From an uncultured Nostocoides sp. (GTDB lineage: Bacteria; Actinomycetota; Actinomycetes; Actinomycetales; Dermatophilaceae), in assembly GCA_936931335.1 (NCBI GenBank), contig CAKZIH010000263.1, positions 1 through 11,019 of the forward strand: DNA of 11,019 nucleotides. The letters are read 5' to 3'. Below the pieces are notes generated by a model. The model saw nothing but the letters and a program-made list of their open reading frames with translations. It was not told the DNA's origin and ran no database searches. A program made the position numbers and the translations under genes. Positions 1 through 5,814 of this stretch are shown in pieces. Positions within the stretch are counted from its first letter, which is position 1. Every line of letters begins with the position of its first letter.

Positions 1-1
1 T

Positions 2-1036
2 CTGGCGCATGGGGTTTTTGTGGAGATGGTGAGCGCCGGCTATACCGCGGTGGGGGAGTTCCACTATCTGCACCATGGGCCGGGTGGGACGCCATACGCC
101 AATCCCAATGCGATGGGCGAGGCGGTCATCGCGGCCGCCCAGGCGGCGGGCATCCGGCTCACCCTGTTGGACACCCTCTATCTCGCCGGCGGCCTCGATG
201 GCTCCGGTCACCGCGAGCTCGATCCCGTCCAGGAACGCTTCAGCGACCGGGATGTGGAGAGCTGGGCGCGGCGGATCGGGGAATTGCGCGAGGCCGACGA
301 CGTGCGGATCGGGGTGGCCGCGCATTCGGTCCGCGCCGTGCCCCGCGAGCAGTTGTTGCAGCTCGCCTCGGTCGCCGGGCCCCGGGTCGTGCATGCGCAC
401 GTCAGCGAGCAACCCGGGGAGAATGCCGCTACCGAACTCTTCTATGGCCGCACGCCGACCGCGCTGCTCGAGGAGGCCGGTGTGGTCGGCGGCCGGTTCA
501 CCGCGGTCCACGCCACGCACCTGACCGAGGGAGATATCGCGACCCTTGGCAAGGCCCGTGCCTTCGCGTGCATCTGCCCCACCACCGAACAGGATCTCGC
601 CGACGGGATCGGGCCGTCCCGGGCGCTGGCCAATGCCGGGGCCCGGTTGTGCATCGGCAGTGACCAGCACGCGGTCATCGATCCATTCGTGGAGGCACGG
701 CTCTTGGAGATGCACGACCGGCTGGACAGCGGCGAACGGGGACGCTTCAGCCTTGACGAGATGACCGAGGCGATGAGCCGCTCCGGTTATGCGAGCATCG
801 GTTGGCCCGACGGTGGGCTCATCGAGCCCGGCCGACTGGCGGATCTGATTGCGGTACGCCGGGATTCGGCGCGCACCGCTGGTGCGCAGGCCAGCCAGAT
901 TGTGTATGCCGCGGGCGCCCCTGATGTCACCGACGTCGTGGTTGGCGGCGAATTCGTGGTGCGCGATGGTCAGCATCGCGCTGGTGAGGCGGGTCCATTG
1001 CTGGGCCAGGCCCTGAGTAGATTGCGCAGCGCATGA
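2..1036 (+). CDS. hutF: formimidoylglutamate deiminase (HutF), 5' end cut by window
   Basis: This enzyme of the amidohydrolase superfamily deiminates N-formimino-L-glutamate to N-formyl-L-glutamate and ammonia in cytosolic histidine breakdown. The frame is open from base 2, and the first in-frame ATG at 20 is internal. About 345 residues are seen where the family has about 450, so the N-terminal strand domain and the first metal HxH motif lie upstream. Numbering from the ATG at 20, visible family landmarks are EFHYLHH (13-19), HAHVSEQ (125-131, with the catalytic-region His and Glu), HATH (164-167), ICPTTEQDLADG (185-196) and SDQH (214-217, with the metal/catalytic Asp). The HVSEQ and TTEQDLADG motifs separate HutF from guanine deaminase and chlorohydrolases. 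The TGA overlaps the hutI start as ATGA, so the two genes are translationally coupled. HutF rather than a formiminoglutamase implies the five-step pathway. The identity is secure; the missing start is only the window edge. Confidence 0.94.
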   Translation: MAHGVFVEMVSAGYTAVGEFHYLHHGPGGTPYANPNAMGEAVIAAAQAAGIRLTLLDTLYLAGGLDGSGHRELDPVQERFSDRDVESWARRIGELREADDVRIGVAAHSVRAVPREQLLQLASVAGPRVVHAHVSEQPGENAATELFYGRTPTALLEEAGVVGGRFTAVHATHLTEGDIATLGKARAFACICPTTEQDLADGIGPSRALANAGARLCIGSDQHAVIDPFVEARLLEMHDRLDSGERGRFSLDEMTEAMSRSGYASIGWPDGGLIEPGRLADLIAVRRDSARTAGAQASQIVYAAGAPDVTDVVVGGEFVVRDGQHRAGEAGPLLGQALSRLRSA

Positions 1037-2256
1037 GCGGCACGAGTCTCGACCTGATCATCGCCGCCTATGCCGAGGCGTGGGCGGGCGGTTCGCTGCT
1101 GCTCACCGACATCGCCGAACTCGTCACGTGCGCCGGCCCGGATGGTCCCGCGTCGGAGGCGCTCGACATTCTCACCGATGCCGCCTTGGTCGTCGAGGAT
1201 GGGCGGATCGCGTGGGTCGGCCCGCAGGCCGATGCCCCGGCAACAGATGAGCGCCTTCCCGTCGGTGGGCGCAGCGTGATCCCGGGGTTTGTCGACAGCC
1301 ACACCCACCTGGTCTTCGCCGGCGACCGGTCGGCGGAGTTCGCCGCCCGGATGACCGGGACCCCCTATGACGGTGGCGGCATCGCCACCAGCGTGGCGGC
1401 CACCCGCGCCGCCAGCGATCTCGAACTGGAATTGCTGGTCACCCAGCGACTGGCCGAGATGCACGCTCAAGGCACCACGACCGTGGAGATCAAATCCGGG
1501 TACGGCCTGGATGTGGCGACCGAGGCGCGGATGCTCGCTATCGCGCGGGCGGTGACCGAGGAAACCACATACCTGGGCGGGCACGTTGTCCCGGCCGAAT
1601 ACCGTTCGGACCGAGCGGCATACGTCGAGTTGGTGAGCGGTGAGATGTTGCGGGCGTGCGCGCCGCACGCCCGGTGGGTCGACGTATTTTGCGAACCCGC
1701 TTCCGCGCATGCCTTCGACGGCGACGAGGCGCGCACGATTCTCGAGGCCGGTATGGCGGCCGGTCTGCTGCCGCGGGTGCACGGCAACCAACTCGGCCAC
1801 GGGCCCGGAGTCGCACTGGCCGTCGAACTCGGCGCAGCCAGCGTGGACCACTGCACCTACTTGTCGCAGGCGGATATCGACGCCCTGGTCGGCGCGGCGG
1901 ACACCACGGTGGCCACCCTGCTGCCGGGGGTGGAGTTCTCCACCCGCTCGCCCTATCCCGACGGCCGCGCGCTGATCGACGCGGGCGTGAGCGTGGCGCT
2001 GGCCAGCGACTGCAACCCTGGGACCTGCTATTCGTCCTCGATGCCGTTCGCGATTGCGCTCGCGGTCCGGGAGATGGGGATGACCCCGGCCGAAGCACTG
2101 CTCGCGGCTACCCGTGGGTCGGCGAAGTCCTTGCGGCGCACCGATATCGGACGCATCGAAGTCGGTGGGCCGGCGGATTTGACCATCCTGGACGGACCGT
2201 CATACCTGCACCTGGCCTACCGCCCTGGGGTGCCGATCGCGCGGGCCCTGCGCTGA
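1033..2256 (+). CDS. hutI: imidazolonepropionase (HutI)
   Basis: HutI hydrolyses 4-imidazolone-5-propionate to N-formimino-L-glutamate, the substrate of the preceding gene's enzyme. The 407-residue length is normal for the family. Motifs in order are GFVDSHTHLVFAGDR (85-99, with the metal HxH), GGGIATSVAATR (114-125), EIKSGYGLD (152-160), GGHVVPAEY (182-190), RVHGNQ (248-253, metal His), DHCTY (272-276) and SDCNPG (325-330, metal Asp). The start is ATG in the ATGA overlap with hutF; no strong ribosome site precedes it, as expected for coupled translation. The first 20 or so residues before the usual beta strand are longer than in many homologues but contain no better start. It is the last gene of the hut operon here: the next gene faces it after 30 bases. 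No hutH, hutU or deformylase gene lies in the window. Confidence 0.97.
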   Translation: MSGTSLDLIIAAYAEAWAGGSLLLTDIAELVTCAGPDGPASEALDILTDAALVVEDGRIAWVGPQADAPATDERLPVGGRSVIPGFVDSHTHLVFAGDRSAEFAARMTGTPYDGGGIATSVAATRAASDLELELLVTQRLAEMHAQGTTTVEIKSGYGLDVATEARMLAIARAVTEETTYLGGHVVPAEYRSDRAAYVELVSGEMLRACAPHARWVDVFCEPASAHAFDGDEARTILEAGMAAGLLPRVHGNQLGHGPGVALAVELGAASVDHCTYLSQADIDALVGAADTTVATLLPGVEFSTRSPYPDGRALIDAGVSVALASDCNPGTCYSSSMPFAIALAVREMGMTPAEALLAATRGSAKSLRRTDIGRIEVGGPADLTILDGPSYLHLAYRPGVPIARALR

Positions 2257-2265
2257 ACTCGCGGG
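2246..2265 (+). terminator. weak hairpin over the hutI stop, possible terminator
   Basis: CCC (2246-2248) and GCG (2250-2252) can pair with CGC (2260-2262) and GGG (2263-2265), with one bulged T and a 7-base loop. There is no U-tract, so this is at best a weak terminator of the GC-hairpin-only type. Its position exactly at the end of hutI is the only other support. Confidence 0.25.
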
Positions 2266-2280
2266 ACTGAACTCGCGCTG
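2253..2280. repeat. 14-bp tandem direct repeat at the hutI stop
   Basis: The 11-mer CTGAACTCGCG occurs at 2253-2263 and again at 2267-2277, a period of 14 bases. The first copy contains the hutI TGA stop. The repeat fills almost the whole 30-base gap between hutI and the convergent DUF4235 gene. It looks like a small local duplication; no function is shown. Confidence 0.8.
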
Positions 2281-2286
2281 GGTGGG

Positions 2287-2574
2287 TCAGGCCTTCTGGG
2301 CCTGCTTGTCGAGCATCGGCTGCGGCAGGTGGCCGCTGGAGTTCTCGTAGTACTGCGCGGCCTTGCGGGTGAAGAAGGTCCGGGCCAGGGCCGCGGCCAG
2401 GCCGGTGAGCGCCGCCATCGCCAGCGCGTCGAAAGCCGGGGTATGCGGGTTCTGCGGGTCCGCGACCGTGTTGCGGCCGGTCTTGCCCCAGATCGTCGTC
2501 ACTGCCTTATTGGCCACCACACCCGCGATCACGGTCGCGCCGGTTGCCAACACTCGCCACACCAATCCACCCAT
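2287..2574 (-). CDS. DUF4235 family small membrane protein
   Basis: This 95-residue protein resembles the actinobacterial DUF4235 family, whose function is unknown. It starts MGGLVWRVLATGAT and has two hydrophobic stretches, about residues 5-24 and 47-66, that could be a membrane hairpin. The linker between them (WGKTGRNTVADPQNPHTPAF) is polar, and the tail is charged and polar (KAAQYYENSSGHLPQPM, then DKQAQKA). It has no catalytic motif. A TAACGT -10 element lies seven bases before the ATG and there is no Shine-Dalgarno sequence, which suggests a leaderless mRNA from its own promoter. It faces hutI and lies downstream of modC on the same strand with a 66-base gap, so it could also receive read-through from the mod operon. 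The family assignment rests on recognition of length and sequence style and is fairly but not fully certain. Confidence 0.82.
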   Translation of the reverse strand: MGGLVWRVLATGATVIAGVVANKAVTTIWGKTGRNTVADPQNPHTPAFDALAMAALTGLAAALARTFFTRKAAQYYENSSGHLPQPMLDKQAQKA

Positions 2575-2581
2575 GGGTCAC

Positions 2582-2587
2582 ACGTTA
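2582..2587 (-). promoter_or_regulatory. -10 element (TAACGT), probable leaderless promoter of the DUF4235 gene
   Basis: On the minus strand TAACGT fits the actinobacterial TANNNT -10 consensus and is followed by seven bases (GTGACCC) and then the ATG at 2574. That spacing places transcription initiation at or next to the A of the start codon. No recognisable -35 is seen and no purine-rich ribosome site is present. Confidence 0.55.
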
Positions 2588-2640
2588 GCCTGACCGCCGG
2601 ATGCCGTGGGCCGGTGAGGGTGGTTGCGCTCGCGCGGCCG

Positions 2641-3723
2641 TCAGCGTTCGGGCAGCTCACCGGGATATGCCTCGACTTCGGTGGCCTTGGCGCTCAACCA
2701 GATCGGGCTGCCGACGCCGAGTCCCAACTCGTGCACCGCGGCGGGAGTGAGATCCACCAGCGCCGCCGGCTGTCCGTCCACGGCCACCCGGACCCGGTCG
2801 CCGAGCAGTTGCAGCTCGGTGACCCGGCCGGGCCACACATTGCGCGAGGACAGCTCACCCGGGCGCTCGCGATGCGCGGTGATCGCGCTAGGCCGCAGGG
2901 CGAGCAGCACGCGCGCCGCCCCGGGCACCACTGGCCCGGTCAGGTGACCGCCGCCGTCCAGGGTGACTGTGCCGGTCACCGGGTCCTGGTGTCCGGCATA
3001 CAAATTCAGGCCCATGAGCCGGGCCACGTATGGGGTTGCCGGCCGCCGGGTGATCACGCCCGGTTGCGCGTCCTGGACGATCCGGCCGTCCTGGAGGACC
3101 ACGATCCGGTCGGCCAAGGCCAGGGCATCGAGCGGGTCGTGGGACACCAGCAGGGCGGTGCCGGTGAAGTCGCGCACGAAGCCGCTCAGTTCGGCCCGGG
3201 CCGCACCCCGAGCTTGCGCGTCCAGGGCGGCCATGGGCTCGTCGAGCAGCAGCAGCGCGGGGTCGGCAGCCAGGGCTCGGGCCAGGGCCACCCGCTGGGC
3301 CTGACCGCCGCTGAGCCGGCCCGGCCGGGATTGCGCCAGGTTCGCGAGGTCGAAGCGCTCGAGCCAGGTCTGCGCGGCCGCCCGCGCCGCCGGGCGGGGG
3401 ATGCCCCGCATACGGGCTGCGAAGGCGACATTGTCGAGAGCCGACATGCTGGGGAAGAGCCGGTGATCCTGGAAGACCAGGCCGATCCGGCGCTCCTGCG
3501 GCGGCAGGTCGATGCCGGCGGCGGCGTCCGCGACGACCTGGGAGCCGATGCGAATCCGCCCGCTGGACAACGGGATCAGCCCGGCCAGGGCCCGCAGGAT
3601 GGTGGTCTTGCCGGCGCCATTGGGCCCGAGCAGGGCAATCACTTCGGCGCCCGCGCATAGGTTGGCCGTCACTTCGAACCCGCCCGGCCCCGGACGGGTG
3701 GAGAACTGCGCATCGAGACTCAT
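2641..3723 (-). CDS. modC: molybdate ABC transporter ATP-binding protein (ModC)
   Basis: ModC is the cytoplasmic ATPase that drives molybdate import through ModB. Numbering from the ATG at 3723 (360 residues), it has Walker A GPNGAGKTT (33-41), the Q-loop Gln in VFQDH (85), signature LSGGQAQR (137-144), Walker B LLLLDEP (157-163) and the H-loop His in VSHD (195). A C-terminal TOBE/Mop domain (about 290-352, from SSRNVWPGRVTE to SAKATEVEAYP) is the expected regulatory oxyanion-binding module and separates ModC from generic importer ATPases. I chose the ATG at 3723 because it overlaps the modB stop as ATGA; an in-frame GTG at 3744 would overlap modB by 25 bases and adds only seven residues. It is the last gene of the operon. 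Sulfate or tungstate specificity cannot be wholly excluded, but the modA-modB context supports molybdate. Confidence 0.95.
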   Translation of the reverse strand: MSLDAQFSTRPGPGGFEVTANLCAGAEVIALLGPNGAGKTTILRALAGLIPLSSGRIRIGSQVVADAAAGIDLPPQERRIGLVFQDHRLFPSMSALDNVAFAARMRGIPRPAARAAAQTWLERFDLANLAQSRPGRLSGGQAQRVALARALAADPALLLLDEPMAALDAQARGAARAELSGFVRDFTGTALLVSHDPLDALALADRIVVLQDGRIVQDAQPGVITRRPATPYVARLMGLNLYAGHQDPVTGTVTLDGGGHLTGPVVPGAARVLLALRPSAITAHRERPGELSSRNVWPGRVTELQLLGDRVRVAVDGQPAALVDLTPAAVHELGLGVGSPIWLSAKATEVEAYPGELPER

Positions 3724-4529
3724 CGCGTCGCCGCCGCGAACCACCGGCCGCGCAGGGCGACCAGCACGATGATGGAGACCGCGAGTAGGAGCACGGAGAG
3801 GGCCAGCGCGATCTGCGGATCGCGTTCCATGGCCAGGTAGACCGCCAGTGGCATGGTCTGGGTGCGCCCGGGGCTATTGCCGGCGAAGGTAATGGTGGCG
3901 CCGAATTCGCCGAGCGCCCGCGCCCAGGCCAGCGTTGCGCCGGCCACCAGCGCCGGCGCCATCGCGGGCAGGGTCACCAGCCGGAAGCTCTGCCACGGAC
4001 TGGCGCCGAGCGTTGCCGCCGCTTCGTCCAGGCCGGCGTCCAGGGTGCGGAAGGCGCCTTCCACGGTGATCACCAGGAAGGGCATGGCGACGAAGGTCTC
4101 GGCGATGACGACGGCCGCGGGGGTGAATGGCAGGGTCCATCCGGTGAGCGCCGCCAGCGGCCGCCCGATCAGCCCGGTGCGGCCCAGGGCGGCGATCAGC
4201 GCGACGCCGCCGACCACGGGAGGCAGGACGAGCGGGACGGTGACGAAGGCCCGAGCGAGCGCGGCCAGCCGACCGTCGGAGCGGGCGAGCGTCCAGGCGA
4301 GCGGGACCCCGAAGACCACAGACAGCAGCGCCGCGCAGGTCGCGCAGATCACCGACAGCCGAAGGGCTTGCGCGGCAACCGGATCGGTGACCAGATCCGG
4401 CATCCGGGTCCAGGGCGCGCGGGCCAGCAAACCCGCAAACGGGAGGACCAGGAAGGCGAGGCCCAGGACGGCCGGCACCCGCAATTGCCAGGGGGCCGCG
4501 CCGCGGGCTGCCCCTCCCGGGCGGGGCAC
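3720..4529 (-). CDS. modB: molybdate ABC transporter permease (ModB)
   Basis: ModB is the membrane channel subunit, a homodimer in the ABC importer. This 269-residue protein has hydrophobic segments near 18-36, 55-80, 95-115, 138-156, 185-205 and 243-263, giving the usual five to six helices. VPLVLPPVVGG (98-108) is a typical ModB stretch, and EAAATLGASPWQSFRLVTLP (about 169-188) is the EAA loop that docks onto ModC; ALGEFGATITFAG is also characteristic. The start is GTG at 4529, sharing one base with the modA stop (TAGTG), which suggests reinitiation; no Shine-Dalgarno sequence precedes it. A GTG 17 codons inside is possible but would remove the residues just before the first helix. The stop overlaps the modC start by ATGA, so all three transport subunits should be made in step. 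Confidence 0.95.
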   Translation of the reverse strand: MPRPGGAARGAAPWQLRVPAVLGLAFLVLPFAGLLARAPWTRMPDLVTDPVAAQALRLSVICATCAALLSVVFGVPLAWTLARSDGRLAALARAFVTVPLVLPPVVGGVALIAALGRTGLIGRPLAALTGWTLPFTPAAVVIAETFVAMPFLVITVEGAFRTLDAGLDEAAATLGASPWQSFRLVTLPAMAPALVAGATLAWARALGEFGATITFAGNSPGRTQTMPLAVYLAMERDPQIALALSVLLLAVSIIVLVALRGRWFAAATR

Positions 4530-5269
4530 TAGTTGGGCGCGGCGAAGCCGGCGTCGCGCAGGATCCGCTGGCCGGTCTCGGACTGGACGTACGCGATGAA
4601 CTTCGCCGCCATGTCCTTCTGGTCACCGGCGAGCGCGACGATCGGGTAGGTGGTCGTGGCGTTCTCCGCCGCCGGGATCGTCACCGCGCTGACTTCCTGA
4701 CCGGCGGCCTTGGCATCGGTGACATAGACCAGCCCGGCGTCGACCTCGCCGAGGCGCACCTTGGACAGCACCGCCTTGACATCCACCTCTTCGCTGACCG
4801 GCTTCACGGTCAGCTTGGACTTGTCGAAGACGGTGTGCGCGGCGGCGCCGCAGGGCACCTCCTTCGCGCAGATGGCGACCTTGACCTTGGCCGAGGCCAA
4901 GTCCGCCAGCGCATCCACATGAGCCGGGTTGGCCTTGGGGACGGCGATGGTCAACTCATTGCTGGCGAAGGCGGCAGGATCGGTCCCCTTGCCGGCCTTG
5001 ACCACCGTGTCCATGGTCTTCGTGCTCGCCGCGGCGAACACATGCGCCGGCGCCCCGTCGACGATCTGGGTCGCCAGGCCGGACGAGGGCCCGAAGTTGA
5101 GCACCACGTCGGTGCCCTGGTGCTCCTTCTCGAATCCTTCGGCGATGGCGGTGAAGGTCTCCTGCAGGGAAGCGGCCGCATAGACGTCGAGCTTCGCGGG
5201 CTCGTCCTTCGAGCAGGCCGAGATGGTGCAGGTCAGGGCGAAGGCGGCGAGCAGGGACAGCCGGCGCAT
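4529..5269 (-). CDS. modA: molybdate-binding lipoprotein (ModA)
   Basis: ModA is the extracytoplasmic receptor that hands molybdate (or tungstate) to ModB. The 246-residue protein begins with a lipoprotein signal peptide: MRR, a hydrophobic core, then the lipobox ISAC with Cys19 as lipid anchor, fitting a bacterium without a periplasm. The mature part starts like other ModA proteins: YAAASLQE (30-37, Ser34 a likely ligand), NFGPSSGLATQI (58-69, Ser62/Ser63), GAPAHVFAAAS (72-82) and VYVTDA (181-186, Tyr182). Cys134 and Cys140 (CAKEVPCG) form a pair in reach of a disulfide, a familiar feature of actinobacterial ModA. The start ATG shares a base with the preceding stop (TGATG), and GAGGTG five bases upstream is a good ribosome site. 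It is the second gene of the mod operon. Confidence 0.96.
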   Translation of the reverse strand: MRRLSLLAAFALTCTISACSKDEPAKLDVYAAASLQETFTAIAEGFEKEHQGTDVVLNFGPSSGLATQIVDGAPAHVFAAASTKTMDTVVKAGKGTDPAAFASNELTIAVPKANPAHVDALADLASAKVKVAICAKEVPCGAAAHTVFDKSKLTVKPVSEEVDVKAVLSKVRLGEVDAGLVYVTDAKAAGQEVSAVTIPAAENATTTYPIVALAGDQKDMAAKFIAYVQSETGQRILRDAGFAAPN

Positions 5270-5679
5270 CAGGACACCTCGGGGATTTCGACGACGACAT
5301 TGGTGGACTTCACGGCGGCCACGGCGAGCACGCCGGGCTCCAGGCCGAGCTCGTCAGCGGCTTCTCGGCTCATCAACGAGACCAGGCGGTGTGGGCCGGA
5401 CTGGATTTCGACCTGGGCCATCACCGTGTCCCGGACGACGCGGGTGACCAGGCCGGTGAACCGGTTGCGCGCGGATTCGGAGACCACCGGCCGGGCGGCC
5501 GGGCGCGGGGTGGCGGCCGCCCGCTCATGGGCGAATGTCGCGAGCTCACCGCCGTCGACGACCTGCCGGCCGGCATCGTCCAACCGGGCGGTGAGGCGGC
5601 CCTGATCGATCCACCGGCGCAGGCTGTCGTCCGAGACACCGAGTAGCTCGGCGGCTTCACGTAACCGATAATGCGGCAT
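5269..5679 (-). CDS. HTH-TOBE protein, probable molybdate-responsive regulator of the mod operon
   Basis: This 136-residue cytoplasmic protein has two domains. Residues 4-49 (YRLREAAELLGVSDDSLRRW, then the IDQGRL wing) are an excisionase/MerR-like winged helix-turn-helix. Residues 68-133 (ESARNRFTGLVTRVVRD to VKSTNVVVEIP) are a single TOBE/Mop domain, the fold that binds molybdate in ModE, ModC and molbindins. A proline/alanine-rich linker (57-66) joins them. I infer a small DNA-binding sensor analogous to ModE but built differently. I chose the ATG at 5679 because the HTH begins right after it and a -10 element ends eight bases upstream; an ATG at 5721 would add 14 residues lying across that promoter. 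It is the first gene of the operon and overlaps modA by one base (TGATG). A palindrome over its own start suggests autoregulation. It could instead serve mainly as a molybdate store with weak DNA binding. Confidence 0.87.
   Translation of the reverse strand: MPHYRLREAAELLGVSDDSLRRWIDQGRLTARLDDAGRQVVDGGELATFAHERAAATPRPAARPVVSESARNRFTGLVTRVVRDTVMAQVEIQSGPHRLVSLMSREAADELGLEPGVLAVAAVKSTNVVVEIPEVS
5275..5280 (-). promoter_or_regulatory. ribosome binding site of modA
   Basis: GAGGTG on the minus strand lies five bases before the modA ATG, inside the end of the regulator gene. It is the only clear Shine-Dalgarno sequence within the mod operon, so the abundant binding protein can load ribosomes independently while modB and modC rely on overlap. 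Confidence 0.65.
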
Positions 5680-5701
5680 ACGACGGAGTATATGTCCGCA
5701 T
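5671..5701. promoter_or_regulatory. imperfect palindrome over the mod promoter and start codon, candidate operator
   Basis: ATGCGGCATA (5671-5680) faces TATGTCCGCAT (5691-5701): six outer and four inner pairs with a single bulged T and a 10-base centre. It covers the -10 element and the regulator's first codons. Because transcription should begin at about 5679, the right arm is not transcribed, so this is better read as a protein-binding DNA site than an RNA hairpin. The likely binder is the HTH-TOBE protein encoded here (inference). Confidence 0.45.
5687..5692 (-). promoter_or_regulatory. -10 element (TATACT) of the mod operon, leaderless
   Basis: TATACT on the minus strand is one base from the TATAAT consensus. 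Seven bases (CCGTCGT) separate it from the ATG at 5679, so the mRNA should start at the A of the start codon. No -35 hexamer resembling TTGACA is found 16-18 bases upstream, and there is no Shine-Dalgarno sequence, both consistent with a leaderless, activator- or extended-context-dependent promoter. Confidence 0.6.
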
Positions 5702-5814
5702 GCTCGGTCGGATTCGTGCATTGCCGCCGAAATGGCGGACGCACCGACGCCGCGTCGGTATGGCGGGCATGGCCGCGGCTGGCCCCGGCCGTCCAGAACC
5801 GGTTAGCTGGGGGG
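5702..5814. promoter_or_regulatory. divergent promoter region with two inverted repeats
   Basis: The stretch between the mod palindrome and the dehydrogenase start holds CCGCC-GAAAT-GGCGG (5724-5738) and CCGACG-CCG-CGTCGG (5744-5758), both perfect. No convincing + strand -10 is seen; TTAGCT (5803-5808) followed by six G and the ATG is the nearest match and does not fit the TANNNT pattern. Confidence 0.35.

Noticed and set aside
970..1851. A 293-codon open frame antisense to hutI
   Set aside because: It lies wholly against a well-conserved hutI gene and carries no known motif.
2329..3660. A 443-codon open frame on the + strand across the DUF4235 gene and modC
   Set aside because: It spans two genes and a promoter region of the opposite strand, has no domain, and shows the same shadow composition.
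3721..3744. GTG at 3744 as the modC start
   Set aside because: The ATG at 3723 forms the ATGA overlap with modB and is the natural beginning of the ABC domain; the extra seven residues have no support.
5680..5700. Molybdenum cofactor riboswitch before the mod operon
   Set aside because: Transcription appears to begin at the start codon, leaving no leader to fold, and the sequence has no such motif.
5680..5721. ATG at 5721 as the start of the HTH-TOBE gene
   Set aside because: The added residues precede the HTH and would place the TATACT element inside the gene.
5671..5814. N-terminal extension of the dehydrogenase to an ATG at 5671
   Set aside because: It would start inside the regulator gene and run through the divergent promoter. 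The extra 48 residues are unlike the family, whose fold begins at the ATG at 5815.
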